From an uncultured Lachnospiraceae bacterium (GTDB taxonomy: Bacteria; Bacillota; Clostridia; Lachnospirales; Lachnospiraceae): a stretch of 15,536 nucleotides of DNA. The DNA lies in the NCBI GenBank assembly GCA_910589385.1, contig CAJUTU010000069.1:1-15536 (forward strand). Direction: 5' to 3'. Numbering within the stretch: the first letter of the stretch is position 1; every line of letters starts with the position of its first letter. This document shows, one piece after another, positions 6,902 through 13,976 of this stretch. Below the pieces are notes generated by a model, which saw only the letters and a program-made list of their open reading frames with translations, searched no databases and had not been told where the DNA came from. Both the position numbers and the translations under genes were made by a program.

Positions 6902-6964
6902 ACTTGTATAAGTTCATGATTGGATGAGCGTGTCTACCAACTGCCGTAACAGTTGACTACAAGT
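6902..6964 (+). ncRNA. Purine riboswitch aptamer, guanine-class (C74) with variant core
   Basis: Three-way-junction RNA. P1 is ACTTGTA (6902-6908) with TACAAGT (6958-6964). P2 is GTTCAT (6912-6917) with ATGAGC (6924-6929), including one G-T pair. P3 is CAACTG (6938-6943) with CAGTTG (6950-6955). The core TATAA, the TCTACC of J2/3, L3 CCGTAA and J3/1 GACTA are the purine-aptamer signature. L2 GG (6922-6923) and L3 CC (6944-6945) can form the loop-loop contact. Position 74 is C (6957), the guanine-type specificity base; adenine riboswitches have U there. Positions 22, 47, 51 and 52 keep consensus. Departures are G at position 48 (6932, normally U), a 6-bp P2 instead of 7, and L2 and L3 each one base short. 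It lies immediately upstream of 8-oxoguanine deaminase and permease genes, so the ligand may be guanine or 8-oxoguanine. Confidence 0.92.
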
Positions 6965-7016
6965 CTTTGGGATAACCAAAGGTTTGTAGTTGATTGTTAC
7001 GGCAGTTTTTCTTTTT
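6941..7016 (+). terminator. Riboswitch expression platform: terminator overlapping the aptamer (ON architecture)
   Basis: Bases 6941-6970 pair with 6976-7005 over 30 continuous positions (five G-T) around loop GATAA, followed by TTTTTCTTTTT (7006-7016). The 5' arm consists of the aptamer's L3, P3 3' strand, J3/1 and P1 3' strand, so aptamer and terminator exclude each other. Ligand-stabilised aptamer should prevent termination, as in the adenine-ON switch of pbuE. Confidence 0.9.
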
Positions 7017-7061
7017 CCATGAGACGAATTGCCGGCAGGAAAACGATATCTGACATTCTTA

Positions 7062-7108
7062 TTACATCAGCGGATTCCCTTGTGCACAGGAAAACGCGGC
7101 CGATGTAA
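7062..7108 (+). other. Leader hairpin 1 between riboswitch and deaminase
   Basis: TTACATC (7062-7068) pairs with GATGTAA (7102-7108), with a weaker inner CC/GG stem around TTGTGCACA. No T run follows, so it is not a terminator. It lies in the roughly 285-nt untranslated leader (7017-7301), which has no convincing gene. Confidence 0.3.
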
Positions 7109-7200
7109 CTCATACCATTCATACAGCTTATCTGAGCCAGTTGTACAAATACACTGGATTAATTTCACACAGCAGATATTTTACACAACAGACACATACC

Positions 7201-7259
7201 CCCGCAGCCGCAGCCAGGTATACATGCAGCCATGTCCGCCTGGAGCGCTGCTTTGCGGG
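7201..7259 (+). other. Leader hairpin 2, four-tier stem before the deaminase ribosome binding site
   Basis: Four nested stems: CCCGC/GCGGG (7201-7205/7255-7259), GCAGC/GCTGC (7210-7214/7247-7251), CAGG/CCTG (7215-7218/7239-7242) and ACATG/CATGT (7222-7226/7231-7235). It ends about 30 nt before the GGAGG of the deaminase. No T run follows. It may stabilise the message or act as a second control point; no known RNA class is recognised. Confidence 0.4.
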
Positions 7260-7301
7260 AAGAAACAGAACCTATATTTTGAATGAATTGGAGGAAAAGC
7301 A

Positions 7302-8660
7302 ATGAGTCGCTTATTGATTAAAAATGCTTCTGCCATTGTTACCTGTGATGAGCATGATTCTGTATTGGAGAATATGAATATCCTGATCCAAGACGGCGTC
7401 ATTGCATACATAGGAAAGGAACCTCAGCCAGCGGATGAGACCATCGAAGCTGCCGGATGTATCGTTTACCCTGGTCTGGTCAACACGCATCACCACCTTT
7501 ACCAGACGTTCAGCCGCAACCTGCCGCAAGTACAGAATATGGAGCTTTTTGACTGGCTTACCACGCTCTACGAAATCTGGAAAAACCTGGACAGCGACAT
7601 CATTTACCAGAGTTCCATAACAGGGATGGGCGAATTATTAAAATCAGGCTGTACCACCTGCTTTGATCATCATTATGTATTTCCCGGCGGGAAATCCGGG
7701 GCATTTCTGGAATCTCAGTTTGCCGCCGCGAGAACACTGGGGATCCGTATGTATGCGTCCAGGGGAAGTATGGATCTGAGCAAAAAAGACGGCGGCCTTC
7801 CGCCGGACAGCGTCGTGCAGACTGTAGATGAGATCTTAAAAGATTCCCGAAGCGCGGTTGAAAAATATCATGACCCAAAGCCGTTTTCCATGGAAATGGT
7901 CGCACTGGCGCCTTGTTCTCCATTCAGCGCAAGCGAAGATTTATATCGGCAGTCCTCCATGCTGGCAAGGACTCTGGGCGTACGTCTCCACACCCATCTG
8001 TGTGAGACCGTGGATGAAGAAAACTATGTATTGGGAAAATATGGGAAACGTCCTTTATCCTACATGGAAGATATGGATTGGGTTGGAAATGACGTATGGT
8101 ATGCCCACGGGATCCATTTTAATGACGAAGAGCTGAAACTCCTGGCAAAGACCGGGACCGGCGTTGCACATTGTCCGATTTCTAACATGAAGCTGTCTTC
8201 CGGCATCTGCCGTATCCCTGATATGCTAAAGCTTGGGATCCCTGTAGGGCTTGCGGTAGACGGAAGCGCCAGCAACGATGGTTCTAACCTTTTGGAGGAA
8301 CTGCGGATGGCATTCCTGCTGCACCGTCTCAATTCCAGCGAAAACGCCCCCAGCGGCTATGACGTCCTGAAAATGGCGTCCAAAGGCAGCGCAAAAGTAT
8401 TGGGACGTAATGACATCGGCACTCTGGAAACCGGAAAGGCCGGAGATCTGTTCCTGATCCGGCAAAACCGCCTGGAACTGGTGGGCGCAGACCTGGATGT
8501 AAAATCAATGCTTGGTACGGTCGGTATAAAAGGCGCCGTAGATTACACTGTCGTGAATGGCAGGGTTGTAGTAAAGAAAGGGGAACTGGTAGGAATTGAT
8601 GAAGAAAAAGAAGTTGTCAAAGGCAGAAAGCTTGTCAGTGATTACCTGGACCGGATCTGA
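7302..8660 (+). CDS. 8-oxoguanine deaminase (amidohydrolase superfamily)
   Basis: Predicted to hydrolyse 8-oxoguanine to urate and ammonia (EC 3.5.4.32 family; some members also act on related purines or isocytosine). The 452-residue length is normal. Metal and catalytic residues of this cytosolic zinc-type amidohydrolase are visible: HxH in NTHHHLYQ (63-65), HTHLCE (His230, His232, Glu235), AHGIH (269), AHCP (290) and the Asp of VDGSASND (320). Family wording separates it from plain guanine deaminase and from the atrazine hydrolases: HHHLYQTFSRNLPQ, ELFDWLTTLYEIW, SGCTTCFDHHYVFPGG, and RGSMDL with GGLPPDSVVQ. ATG at 7302 has GGAGG about 7 nt upstream. It is the first gene after the riboswitch leader, 54 nt before the purine permease. 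Substrate preference between guanine and 8-oxoguanine cannot be fixed from sequence alone. Confidence 0.9.
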   Translation: MSRLLIKNASAIVTCDEHDSVLENMNILIQDGVIAYIGKEPQPADETIEAAGCIVYPGLVNTHHHLYQTFSRNLPQVQNMELFDWLTTLYEIWKNLDSDIIYQSSITGMGELLKSGCTTCFDHHYVFPGGKSGAFLESQFAAARTLGIRMYASRGSMDLSKKDGGLPPDSVVQTVDEILKDSRSAVEKYHDPKPFSMEMVALAPCSPFSASEDLYRQSSMLARTLGVRLHTHLCETVDEENYVLGKYGKRPLSYMEDMDWVGNDVWYAHGIHFNDEELKLLAKTGTGVAHCPISNMKLSSGICRIPDMLKLGIPVGLAVDGSASNDGSNLLEELRMAFLLHRLNSSENAPSGYDVLKMASKGSAKVLGRNDIGTLETGKAGDLFLIRQNRLELVGADLDVKSMLGTVGIKGAVDYTVVNGRVVVKKGELVGIDEEKEVVKGRKLVSDYLDRI

Positions 8661-8714
8661 TAAAGGCTCCCTGCGGAACAGACTTTATCCGATCAAATTA
8701 GGAGGTTATATATA

Positions 8715-10094
8715 ATGAGTGATATTCAAGATAAAAAATCAAGAAAAGAGATGGATCGTGAATTAGTTTATCAGCTTGACGGAAGACCGGGGTTCTCCAC
8801 CGCGGTTCCGCTGGGCCTGCAGCATGTACTTGCAATGTTTACTTCCAACCTGGCGCCTATTTTGATCATCGCCGGCGTCTGTAGTTTATCCGGAGCGGAC
8901 ACTGTAATCATGGTTCAATGCGCCATGTTTGTATCCGGCCTGACTACGTTTATCCAGCTATATCCGCTGAAACTGGGGAAAAATTATCAAGTCGGAGCAA
9001 AGCTGCCGATTGTAATGGGAACGTCCTTTACCTTTGTTCCCACCGCCTCCGCGATCGGAGCCGCCAGCGGCATCGGAGCTGTTCTGGGCGGCTGTATGGC
9101 CGGAAGCTTGGTCGAAGTATTTATGGGGTTCTTTTATAAATACATCCGCCGCTTCTTCCCACCTCTGGTTGTGGGCTGTACATTGGTCACGATCGGGGTA
9201 AACTTGCTGGGAATCGGTGTAGATTATTTTGCAGGAGGCGCCGGCGCTGCTGACTATGGTTCCTTGAAAAATCTTGGCGTAGCGTTTTTCGTACTGGCTA
9301 TCGTAATCCTTCTCCAGCGTTTCGGAAAAGGACTCGCCAAAAATTCCGCAATCCTGATCGGACTGATTGCAGGTTACGTTTTGGCGGCATTTTTAGGAAT
9401 GGTAGATACCACGCCGATCGCAGAAGCCAGATGGTTCGGGCTGCCCCTTCCTTTCCAGTTCCATTTAGAATTCCAACTGCCTGCGATTTTAAGCTTTGCC
9501 GCATTATTCGTGACGTCGGGTCTGGAAACGATCGGAAACACTTCTGGAATTACGATCGCAGGATTTGACCGTGAAGCAGACGAGAAAGAGACATCGGGCG
9601 CGATCCTTGCGGACGCTCTTGGCTCGACTACCGCCGCAATATTTAACGCGCTGCCGAATACCGCTTTCGGCCAGAATGCGGGGATTGTCTCCATGACAAA
9701 GGTTGTCAACAGATGGTGTATCGCGACCGGCGCATTTATCCTGATGATATCCGGTTTCTTTCCGAAACTCGGAGCCCTGTTTTCAGCCATTCCAAACGCA
9801 GTGCTCGGCGGAGCGATCATCACCGTGTTCGGCATGATCCTGATCAACGGAATCAAGATGATCTCCAAGGCAGGGTTCAGCGAAAGAAATATCCTTGTAA
9901 TGGGGCTTACCTTTGCTTTCGGCATGGGCGTGCCAAGTCATCCAGAAGCCCTTACACATCTTCCGGCAGCATTACAGTTTATTTTTAATGACCCTGTAAC
10001 AGCGACTTGTATTATAGCGATCATCGCGAATATTCTTTTCCCGTTCAAAGATCAGGACGATATTGAAAAGGCAAAGGAAGCGATGCTGGGATAA
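8715..10094 (+). CDS. NCS2-family purine (xanthine/urate-type) permease
   Basis: Integral membrane transporter of 459 residues with about 12-14 hydrophobic helices, of the nucleobase-cation symporter-2 (UraA/XanQ/UapA) fold. Visible family motifs are QHVLAMF in TM1 (His37), the TM8 substrate-binding Glu in SGLETIGNTSGI (Glu271), the acidic ILADALGS (Asp300), and the TM10 signature NTAFGQNAGIVSMTKVVNR (Gln320, Asn321). These correspond in order to XanQ Glu272, Asp304, Gln324 and Asn325, pointing to a purine rather than uracil carrier. ATG at 8715 has AGGAGGT 7 nt upstream. It is co-transcribed with the deaminase and so under the same riboswitch. It could import guanine, xanthine or 8-oxoguanine, or exchange them for urate; direction and substrate are inferred only. 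No damage is seen. Confidence 0.92.
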   Translation: MSDIQDKKSRKEMDRELVYQLDGRPGFSTAVPLGLQHVLAMFTSNLAPILIIAGVCSLSGADTVIMVQCAMFVSGLTTFIQLYPLKLGKNYQVGAKLPIVMGTSFTFVPTASAIGAASGIGAVLGGCMAGSLVEVFMGFFYKYIRRFFPPLVVGCTLVTIGVNLLGIGVDYFAGGAGAADYGSLKNLGVAFFVLAIVILLQRFGKGLAKNSAILIGLIAGYVLAAFLGMVDTTPIAEARWFGLPLPFQFHLEFQLPAILSFAALFVTSGLETIGNTSGITIAGFDREADEKETSGAILADALGSTTAAIFNALPNTAFGQNAGIVSMTKVVNRWCIATGAFILMISGFFPKLGALFSAIPNAVLGGAIITVFGMILINGIKMISKAGFSERNILVMGLTFAFGMGVPSHPEALTHLPAALQFIFNDPVTATCIIAIIANILFPFKDQDDIEKAKEAMLG

Positions 10095-10109
10095 GCCTGA
10101 TCATTTATA

Positions 10110-10156
10110 CGGTAAAAACAGCATTTATTCAGCGAAGGGGCTGTCTGTTCATACCG
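10110..10156 (+). terminator. Weak candidate terminator after the permease
   Basis: CGGTA (10110-10114) and ACAGC (10118-10122) can pair with TACCG (10152-10156) and GCTGT (10140-10144), followed only by GATTTTGG. The stem is interrupted and the T run short; the stronger inverted repeat at 10177-10245 may do this job instead. Confidence 0.3.
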
Positions 10157-10176
10157 GATTTTGGCCCTTGATGCCT

Positions 10177-10245
10177 CGAAAGGAAGGAATCCAATGGATT
10201 TTCGTTTTTTCATAACACTGAATCTCCATTGGATTCCCTCTTTCG
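10177..10245. repeat. Long inverted repeat / hairpin
   Basis: GGAATCCAATGGA (10186-10198) is the exact reverse complement of TCCATTGGATTCC (10225-10237). Outer arms CGAAAG (10177-10182) and CTTTCG (10240-10245) also match. The loop is 26 nt. On the plus strand a six-T run follows at 10253-10258, so it may terminate the deaminase-permease transcript. Its right half overlaps the 3' end of the decayed minus-strand gene. Confidence 0.7.
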
Positions 10246-10918
10246 ACAAGGATTTTTTATCCATATCAAACCGTTGGTAATATACTGGAATATTATATCT
10301 GCTCCGCAACCCTGTCAGGTATTGTATATCCTGTTGAGTAATTTCCAAAGATGTTACAATTATAAGTTTGTCAGCATTGTTTTTATTTGGATAATGATTA
10401 TATTCCAATAGCTGCCCTAATGCTTATCCATTTCATTTGATAAATTGTTATGTTTCAATGTCATTGTATATTCAGCTTTGATTGCTTGTCTATCACCTAT
10501 TTTCTTCTGTGTCAGAATATCTATAACATGTTCTGAATATCCAGGGAGATTTTGTACATATTTGTTGTCAATCTTTTCATCAGCTAATGGTATGCCACTT
10601 TCAGGGTGTGCACGTAGGTATTTATCAAGCAACAATATGAGGTAATTTCTCTGTGTCGTTCCGACAACACAAGGTAATAGATACTTCTCCAGATGTATTG
10701 CAATCCCAGTTAATCAAATAAATCTTGTCAACTGGGTCTGACTTATCCCAGAACGTAAGCACAATATAGTCCTCATTACCGCGAAAATACATACCTTTAT
10801 TCAATCTGTCTTTATTTCTTTTTCTTGGCACAAAATAAAAATCTTCATGCTCAAGCTGCCATTTCAAAAGGAAATCAAGGCAATTTCTGTTCATTTCAAT
10901 TATATCTAATTTACTCAT
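10246..10918 (-). pseudogene. Hypothetical protein with nuclease-like C-terminus, two frameshifts
   Basis: ATG at 10918 follows AAGGAGAG and starts MSKLDIIEMNRNCLDFLLKW. Reading continues through FYFVPRKRN, KGMYFRGNEDYIVLTFWDK and KLPHIVA to a stop at 10625. It resumes in a second frame at LLDKYLRAHPESG down to NEMDKH, and returns to the first frame at ALGQLLEYNHYPNKNNADKL, then IIVTSLEI and YNIPVYYQRFDMDKK. An extra base near 10626 and one A missing near 10420 repair it into one protein of about 220 residues. The ALGQLLEY plus IIV plus IPVYYQ pattern resembles the C-terminal half of restriction-type PD-(D/E)XK nuclease domains, but the catalytic E-x-K is not evident, so the family is uncertain. 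The 3' boundary is unclear because the inverted repeat lies there and the frame runs on into the permease antisense. Confidence 0.55.
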
Positions 10919-11057
10919 CCTCTCTCCTTCTTACGATTTATTGAAAACCGCACTTATTCTTTCCATACGTTGATATATAACCTCTCTTTTTCAATACAGA
11001 CAAGACTTTCATTCCTACGGGCAGACAAGTCTCACCATAAAATTCTTCTGAATCACT

Positions 11058-11567
11058 ATGTCCAAGCCCATAGGTATCAAGGAAGAGCTTTACCGCTATT
11101 TCGACCATTCTACATCCGCACCCTCCAAAGCTGCTTTTTATAAGCAACGCAAAAAGCTAAAGGATGAGGCTTTCAGAAGCCTGCTTAGCTCTTTCACTCT
11201 AGAATGCAAAAAGCATCCTTCAAAGAAAAATATTCTCTGGTTGCAAGTGATGGCTCCGCAACGGATATTTTCAGAAATCAGGATGACCCGGATACTTACT
11301 TTGAGCCAGTCAGGCCCGGCCGAACCTTCCCACGTCAAGCAAGGTTCAAACTTCCATTCTGCTTTTGTTATCGCAGCCCTTGCTTTGACTGGCTTCCGGT
11401 ATTTTGAACAAGGTAATCAAGCAATTCAAAGTGAATTTCCAGATAACTTACATACGCTATCTAACACACTCTTTATTCGGAAAAATATTTCTCGCAAAAG
11501 TCCTTTGCTGTCACGATTTCAACATTTCCGTATTCTTTTATTACAAGAAGGTCTTTATCTCCACTGA
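11058..11567 (+). pseudogene. IS4-family-like transposase remnant
   Basis: Two transposase-like blocks survive. One frame gives GIKEELYRYFDHSTSAPSKA then AFYKQRKKLKDEAFRSLL (to about 11190). Another frame gives FKEKYSLVASDGSATDIFRN then QDDPDTYFEP (about 11216-11307), where DGS probably carries the first Asp of the DDE triad. The frame changes between them, and no recognisable C-terminal catalytic Glu region follows. No terminal inverted repeats could be paired. It therefore looks like a dead fragment of an IS4-type element. It directly abuts a gene that lacks its 5' end, so insertion or later deletion here probably removed that gene's start. Confidence 0.6.
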
Positions 11568-12203
11568 ATCACTACATCTTCTTTCATCAACGGAGAAGAG
11601 GGACTGAATGAACATGGGCTTGCTGTGGCAATGACGTTTGTTATGACAGACATTAAAAAGATAAAGGCAGGATTTAACTCATGTTTTATTGTACGGTATT
11701 TGCTTGAAAAAGCAGATAATACAGAACAGGCAGTTTTGCTGCTTATGAATCTGCCGGCAGCTTCTAACTGTAACATTTTACTTGCGGATAAAAGCGGCAA
11801 TATGGTGGTGGTCGAATGCACGCCAGCTAATAAAAAAATCCGTGAAGCAGAAATCTTTCATGGGGATAAGATCGTTTGTACCGTCAATAGCTTTATATCT
11901 GATGAAATGAAGCCTTATGACGATGCAAATGGGAATGATTATGATTCCCACAAACGTTATAAGGTTGTCATAGACATTTTTTCTTCGGGACAGATAAGAG
12001 CCGATTACATTGCGGCTACCGAAGAGCTTTTGAAAGGCAATTATGGCTTTATGTGCCAATATGACAATAAGCCAGACTTTGAAACCGTTTGGAGTTCTAT
12101 ATTTGATTTAGAGAGTTTAGCCATTTACCGCGCAGAGGGCGACCCAAGAAAGAAGAAATTTGTCAGCGATAACAGGCTTTGTTTTCCTTTCTTGCCGAAA
12201 TGA
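11568..12203 (+). pseudogene. C45-family / linear amide hydrolase-like protein, 5'-truncated
   Basis: The coding-like frame begins right after a TGA (11565-11567) with FINGEEGLNEHGLAVAMTFV and continues KAGFNSCFIVRYLLEKADN, NCNILLADKSGNMVVVECTP and VCTVNSFIS to a stop at 12203. This matches the middle and C-terminal parts of C45 peptidases / acyl-CoA:6-aminopenicillanate acyltransferase-like Ntn hydrolases, which cleave linear amides after self-processing at an N-terminal Cys. That Cys and roughly the first third of the protein are missing. The remaining frame is undamaged, and GTG 11625 could start a 192-residue product, but it would be catalytically dead. The missing part was probably lost with the adjoining IS remnant. 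It converges on the acyltransferase gene with a 36-nt gap. Confidence 0.75.
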
Positions 12204-12239
12204 GTATGAGCCTCGTAAGTCGTACCACCTGCGTTCTGT

Positions 12240-13286
12240 TCACTTATTTGGACTATATTTTGTCCCTGTAACCAAACATAAAAACGGTATTCTGATACTT
12301 ATTTCGCAGCAAATAAAGGTCGCAAAATATGACAAAAGTATTGTGCCTATAAATATAATAAAAGTGCGATTTCCACATATTGCATACAATAGATACTGGA
12401 ACAAAACAACCCATATAAAATGATAAGTATAAAACAGAAGGGATCTTTTTCTCATGTAATTTGATACTTTTCCATTAAAATTCAAATATCTTTTTGCTAA
12501 ACCTATTAAAGCAATGACCATAATCCATTCTGATACATATTTGGTAATAGTATTAAGCAAAATGTATTCTATATCTGCCCAAATAAAAAGATATACATTG
12601 AGAATCGCTGCTACTATTCCAATACCGAACAATAACCAGCTATTCTTATCTGCCATGCTTATTATTTTTTCGTCAGCAAATACAAAATAACCAATCATAA
12701 AGAGGTATGTATACTCTACAAAGCTTTTTCCACCTATGGAAAGCCATTCACTCAACAATGGTAATGGAAGTCCCAAAATAAAAACAAACCAAAATGGAAT
12801 TGATTTTTTTGTTGTGGAAATAACCTTTTTCATTCGTGTGGATACTCCAACACTCACAATTGAAATAACCAACAAATACAGCAAAAACCAGAATTGTCCT
12901 ACCGAAAATCCTCCATCAGCACCTGTCAAATCAGTATATCTTGTATAAAATACGGCATAATGTTGAAAGAACCCTTCACTATAAGAATAATGAAACTTAT
13001 CAGCTATATACGACATTATAGGCATAAAGACTATTGTTCCAAACAGAAACGGAATAAACAGTCTTTTTACCATTTCAATAAGATATTCCTTATTTGTCCT
13101 CTTTTGAAGTGCATACTTTGTACTTATTCCTGCTAGCACAAATAGTAGAGGCATAAAATACGGACTAAAAAAAACAGTAATACTACTAATTACTCTGTTC
13201 CCTTCAAAAAATATATAATTTGGTTCACCCCAAACATTCCATGCCTGTGCTGTATGATATGGTATAAGTATCAGAAGTATTTCCAT
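12240..13286 (-). CDS. Acyltransferase 3 family membrane protein, probably lacking about 20 N-terminal residues
   Basis: Integral membrane O-acyltransferase-type protein of 348 residues with about ten hydrophobic helices (for example FFSPYFMPLLFVLAGIS, FWFLLYLLVISIVSVGV, WLLFGIGIVAAILNVYLFIW). Family landmarks are IPYHTAQAWN with the conserved His (His11), the ALQKRTNKEYL loop and RLFIPFLFGT. Proteins of this group usually start with a stretch containing DxLR before LIPYHT. Here ATG 13286 opens at MEILLILIPYHT and the frame has stops just upstream, so the first half of TM1 with its conserved Arg is missing. No good ribosome binding site precedes the ATG. It may therefore be non-functional. 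The acyl target is unknown; such proteins often modify surface polysaccharides. Confidence 0.75.
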   Translation of the reverse strand: MEILLILIPYHTAQAWNVWGEPNYIFFEGNRVISSITVFFSPYFMPLLFVLAGISTKYALQKRTNKEYLIEMVKRLFIPFLFGTIVFMPIMSYIADKFHYSYSEGFFQHYAVFYTRYTDLTGADGGFSVGQFWFLLYLLVISIVSVGVSTRMKKVISTTKKSIPFWFVFILGLPLPLLSEWLSIGGKSFVEYTYLFMIGYFVFADEKIISMADKNSWLLFGIGIVAAILNVYLFIWADIEYILLNTITKYVSEWIMVIALIGLAKRYLNFNGKVSNYMRKRSLLFYTYHFIWVVLFQYLLYAICGNRTFIIFIGTILLSYFATFICCEISIRIPFLCLVTGTKYSPNK

Positions 13287-13436
13287 CTTAAATTATCAAT
13301 ATAATGCTTACGCATACCTGAATTTATATTTTCTCCCCCTCAAATCCTGATTTTCCAGTTGAACTTCCTTTTCCAATTATACATGGAAACATGGGATTTT
13401 TCAATTCTCAAACTGTCATTGCTAATAGTCAGCGCG

Positions 13437-13464
13437 TACAGGCTGTACGGTACAGGCTGTACAG
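13437..13464. repeat. Tandem duplication, 14 bp x 2
   Basis: TACAGGCTGTACGG (13437-13450) is followed directly by TACAGGCTGTACAG (13451-13464). Each unit contains the palindrome GTACAGGCTGTAC when read with its neighbour. The 13287-13483 interval around it has no recognisable gene. It could be a paired regulatory site or a replication slippage product. Confidence 0.7.
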
Positions 13465-13483
13465 CATTCTCCAACGCGCCGTT

Positions 13484-13976
13484 TCATCCCTTCACTGCCT
13501 TCACCTGTACCTCCGCCAGATCCAGGCCGTCCCCGGATACTGTCACCTGGATATCCCCCGGTACTGTTGCCCTGGTTCCTGAACAGATGGAGCGCCTCTT
13601 CCGCTCCGATACACAATGTCTCTCCCGCCTCCGGTTCGTAAATCCTGCAGCAGATGCTCTGGCGGCAAAGTGTGTCCGGCTGTTCTTTCATGGCATTGTT
13701 CGCAAATCCGGTAGGAAAATGGCTGTCATCCAGTATTCACACCTGCATATTTCTTTTTCTCGCTTCATCCAGGATGATATCCATGTCCTGCCACCATTTT
13801 TCCCCACAGAAATCCAGGTGGGGACGGCTCTCTACGCAGACAGCCCTGATGTTGCTTTTGTAGATTGCTCCCACGTACTCCCTCAATACCTCTTCCGTTT
13901 CCCCATGCATCCAAAGAAACGGGAAAATATAATTGTCATTCTGGTTTTTCAATACTTTTTCTATTTTTTTGTTCAT
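13484..13976 (-). pseudogene. Glycoside hydrolase-type protein, nonsense codon plus large internal deletion
   Basis: ATG at 13976 starts a frame with NDNYIFPFLWMHGETEEVLR, AVCVESRPHLDFCGEKWWQD and MDIILDEARKRNMQV, the N-terminus of a large family of gut-bacterial glycosidases (rhamnosidase-like, GH106-type wording). TGA at 13737-13739 follows, where family members read MQVWILDDSHFPTGFAN; here it reads V-stop-ILDDSHFPTGFAN, so Trp TGG became TGA. The frame then holds NAMKEQPDTLCRQSICC and soon loses sense. Another frame shows a protein-end-like ATVPGDIQVTVSGDGLDLAE then VQVKAVKG and a stop at 13484-13486. A gene that would normally be several hundred codons is thus reduced to its two ends. The exact sugar specificity cannot be told. 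Confidence 0.7.

Noticed and set aside
6902..6964. Adenine-type purine riboswitch
   Set aside because: Position 74 is C (GACTA), not U (GATTA), so guanine-type pairing is expected despite the pbuE-like ON layout.
7029..7286. Possible 85-residue small protein in the deaminase leader
   Set aside because: No ribosome binding site or recognisable pattern, and the DNA is taken up by nested hairpins. It is better read as untranslated leader.
9374..9925. Open frame of 183 codons on the minus strand
   Set aside because: It is antisense to the well-supported NCS2 permease and shows no start signal or family pattern.
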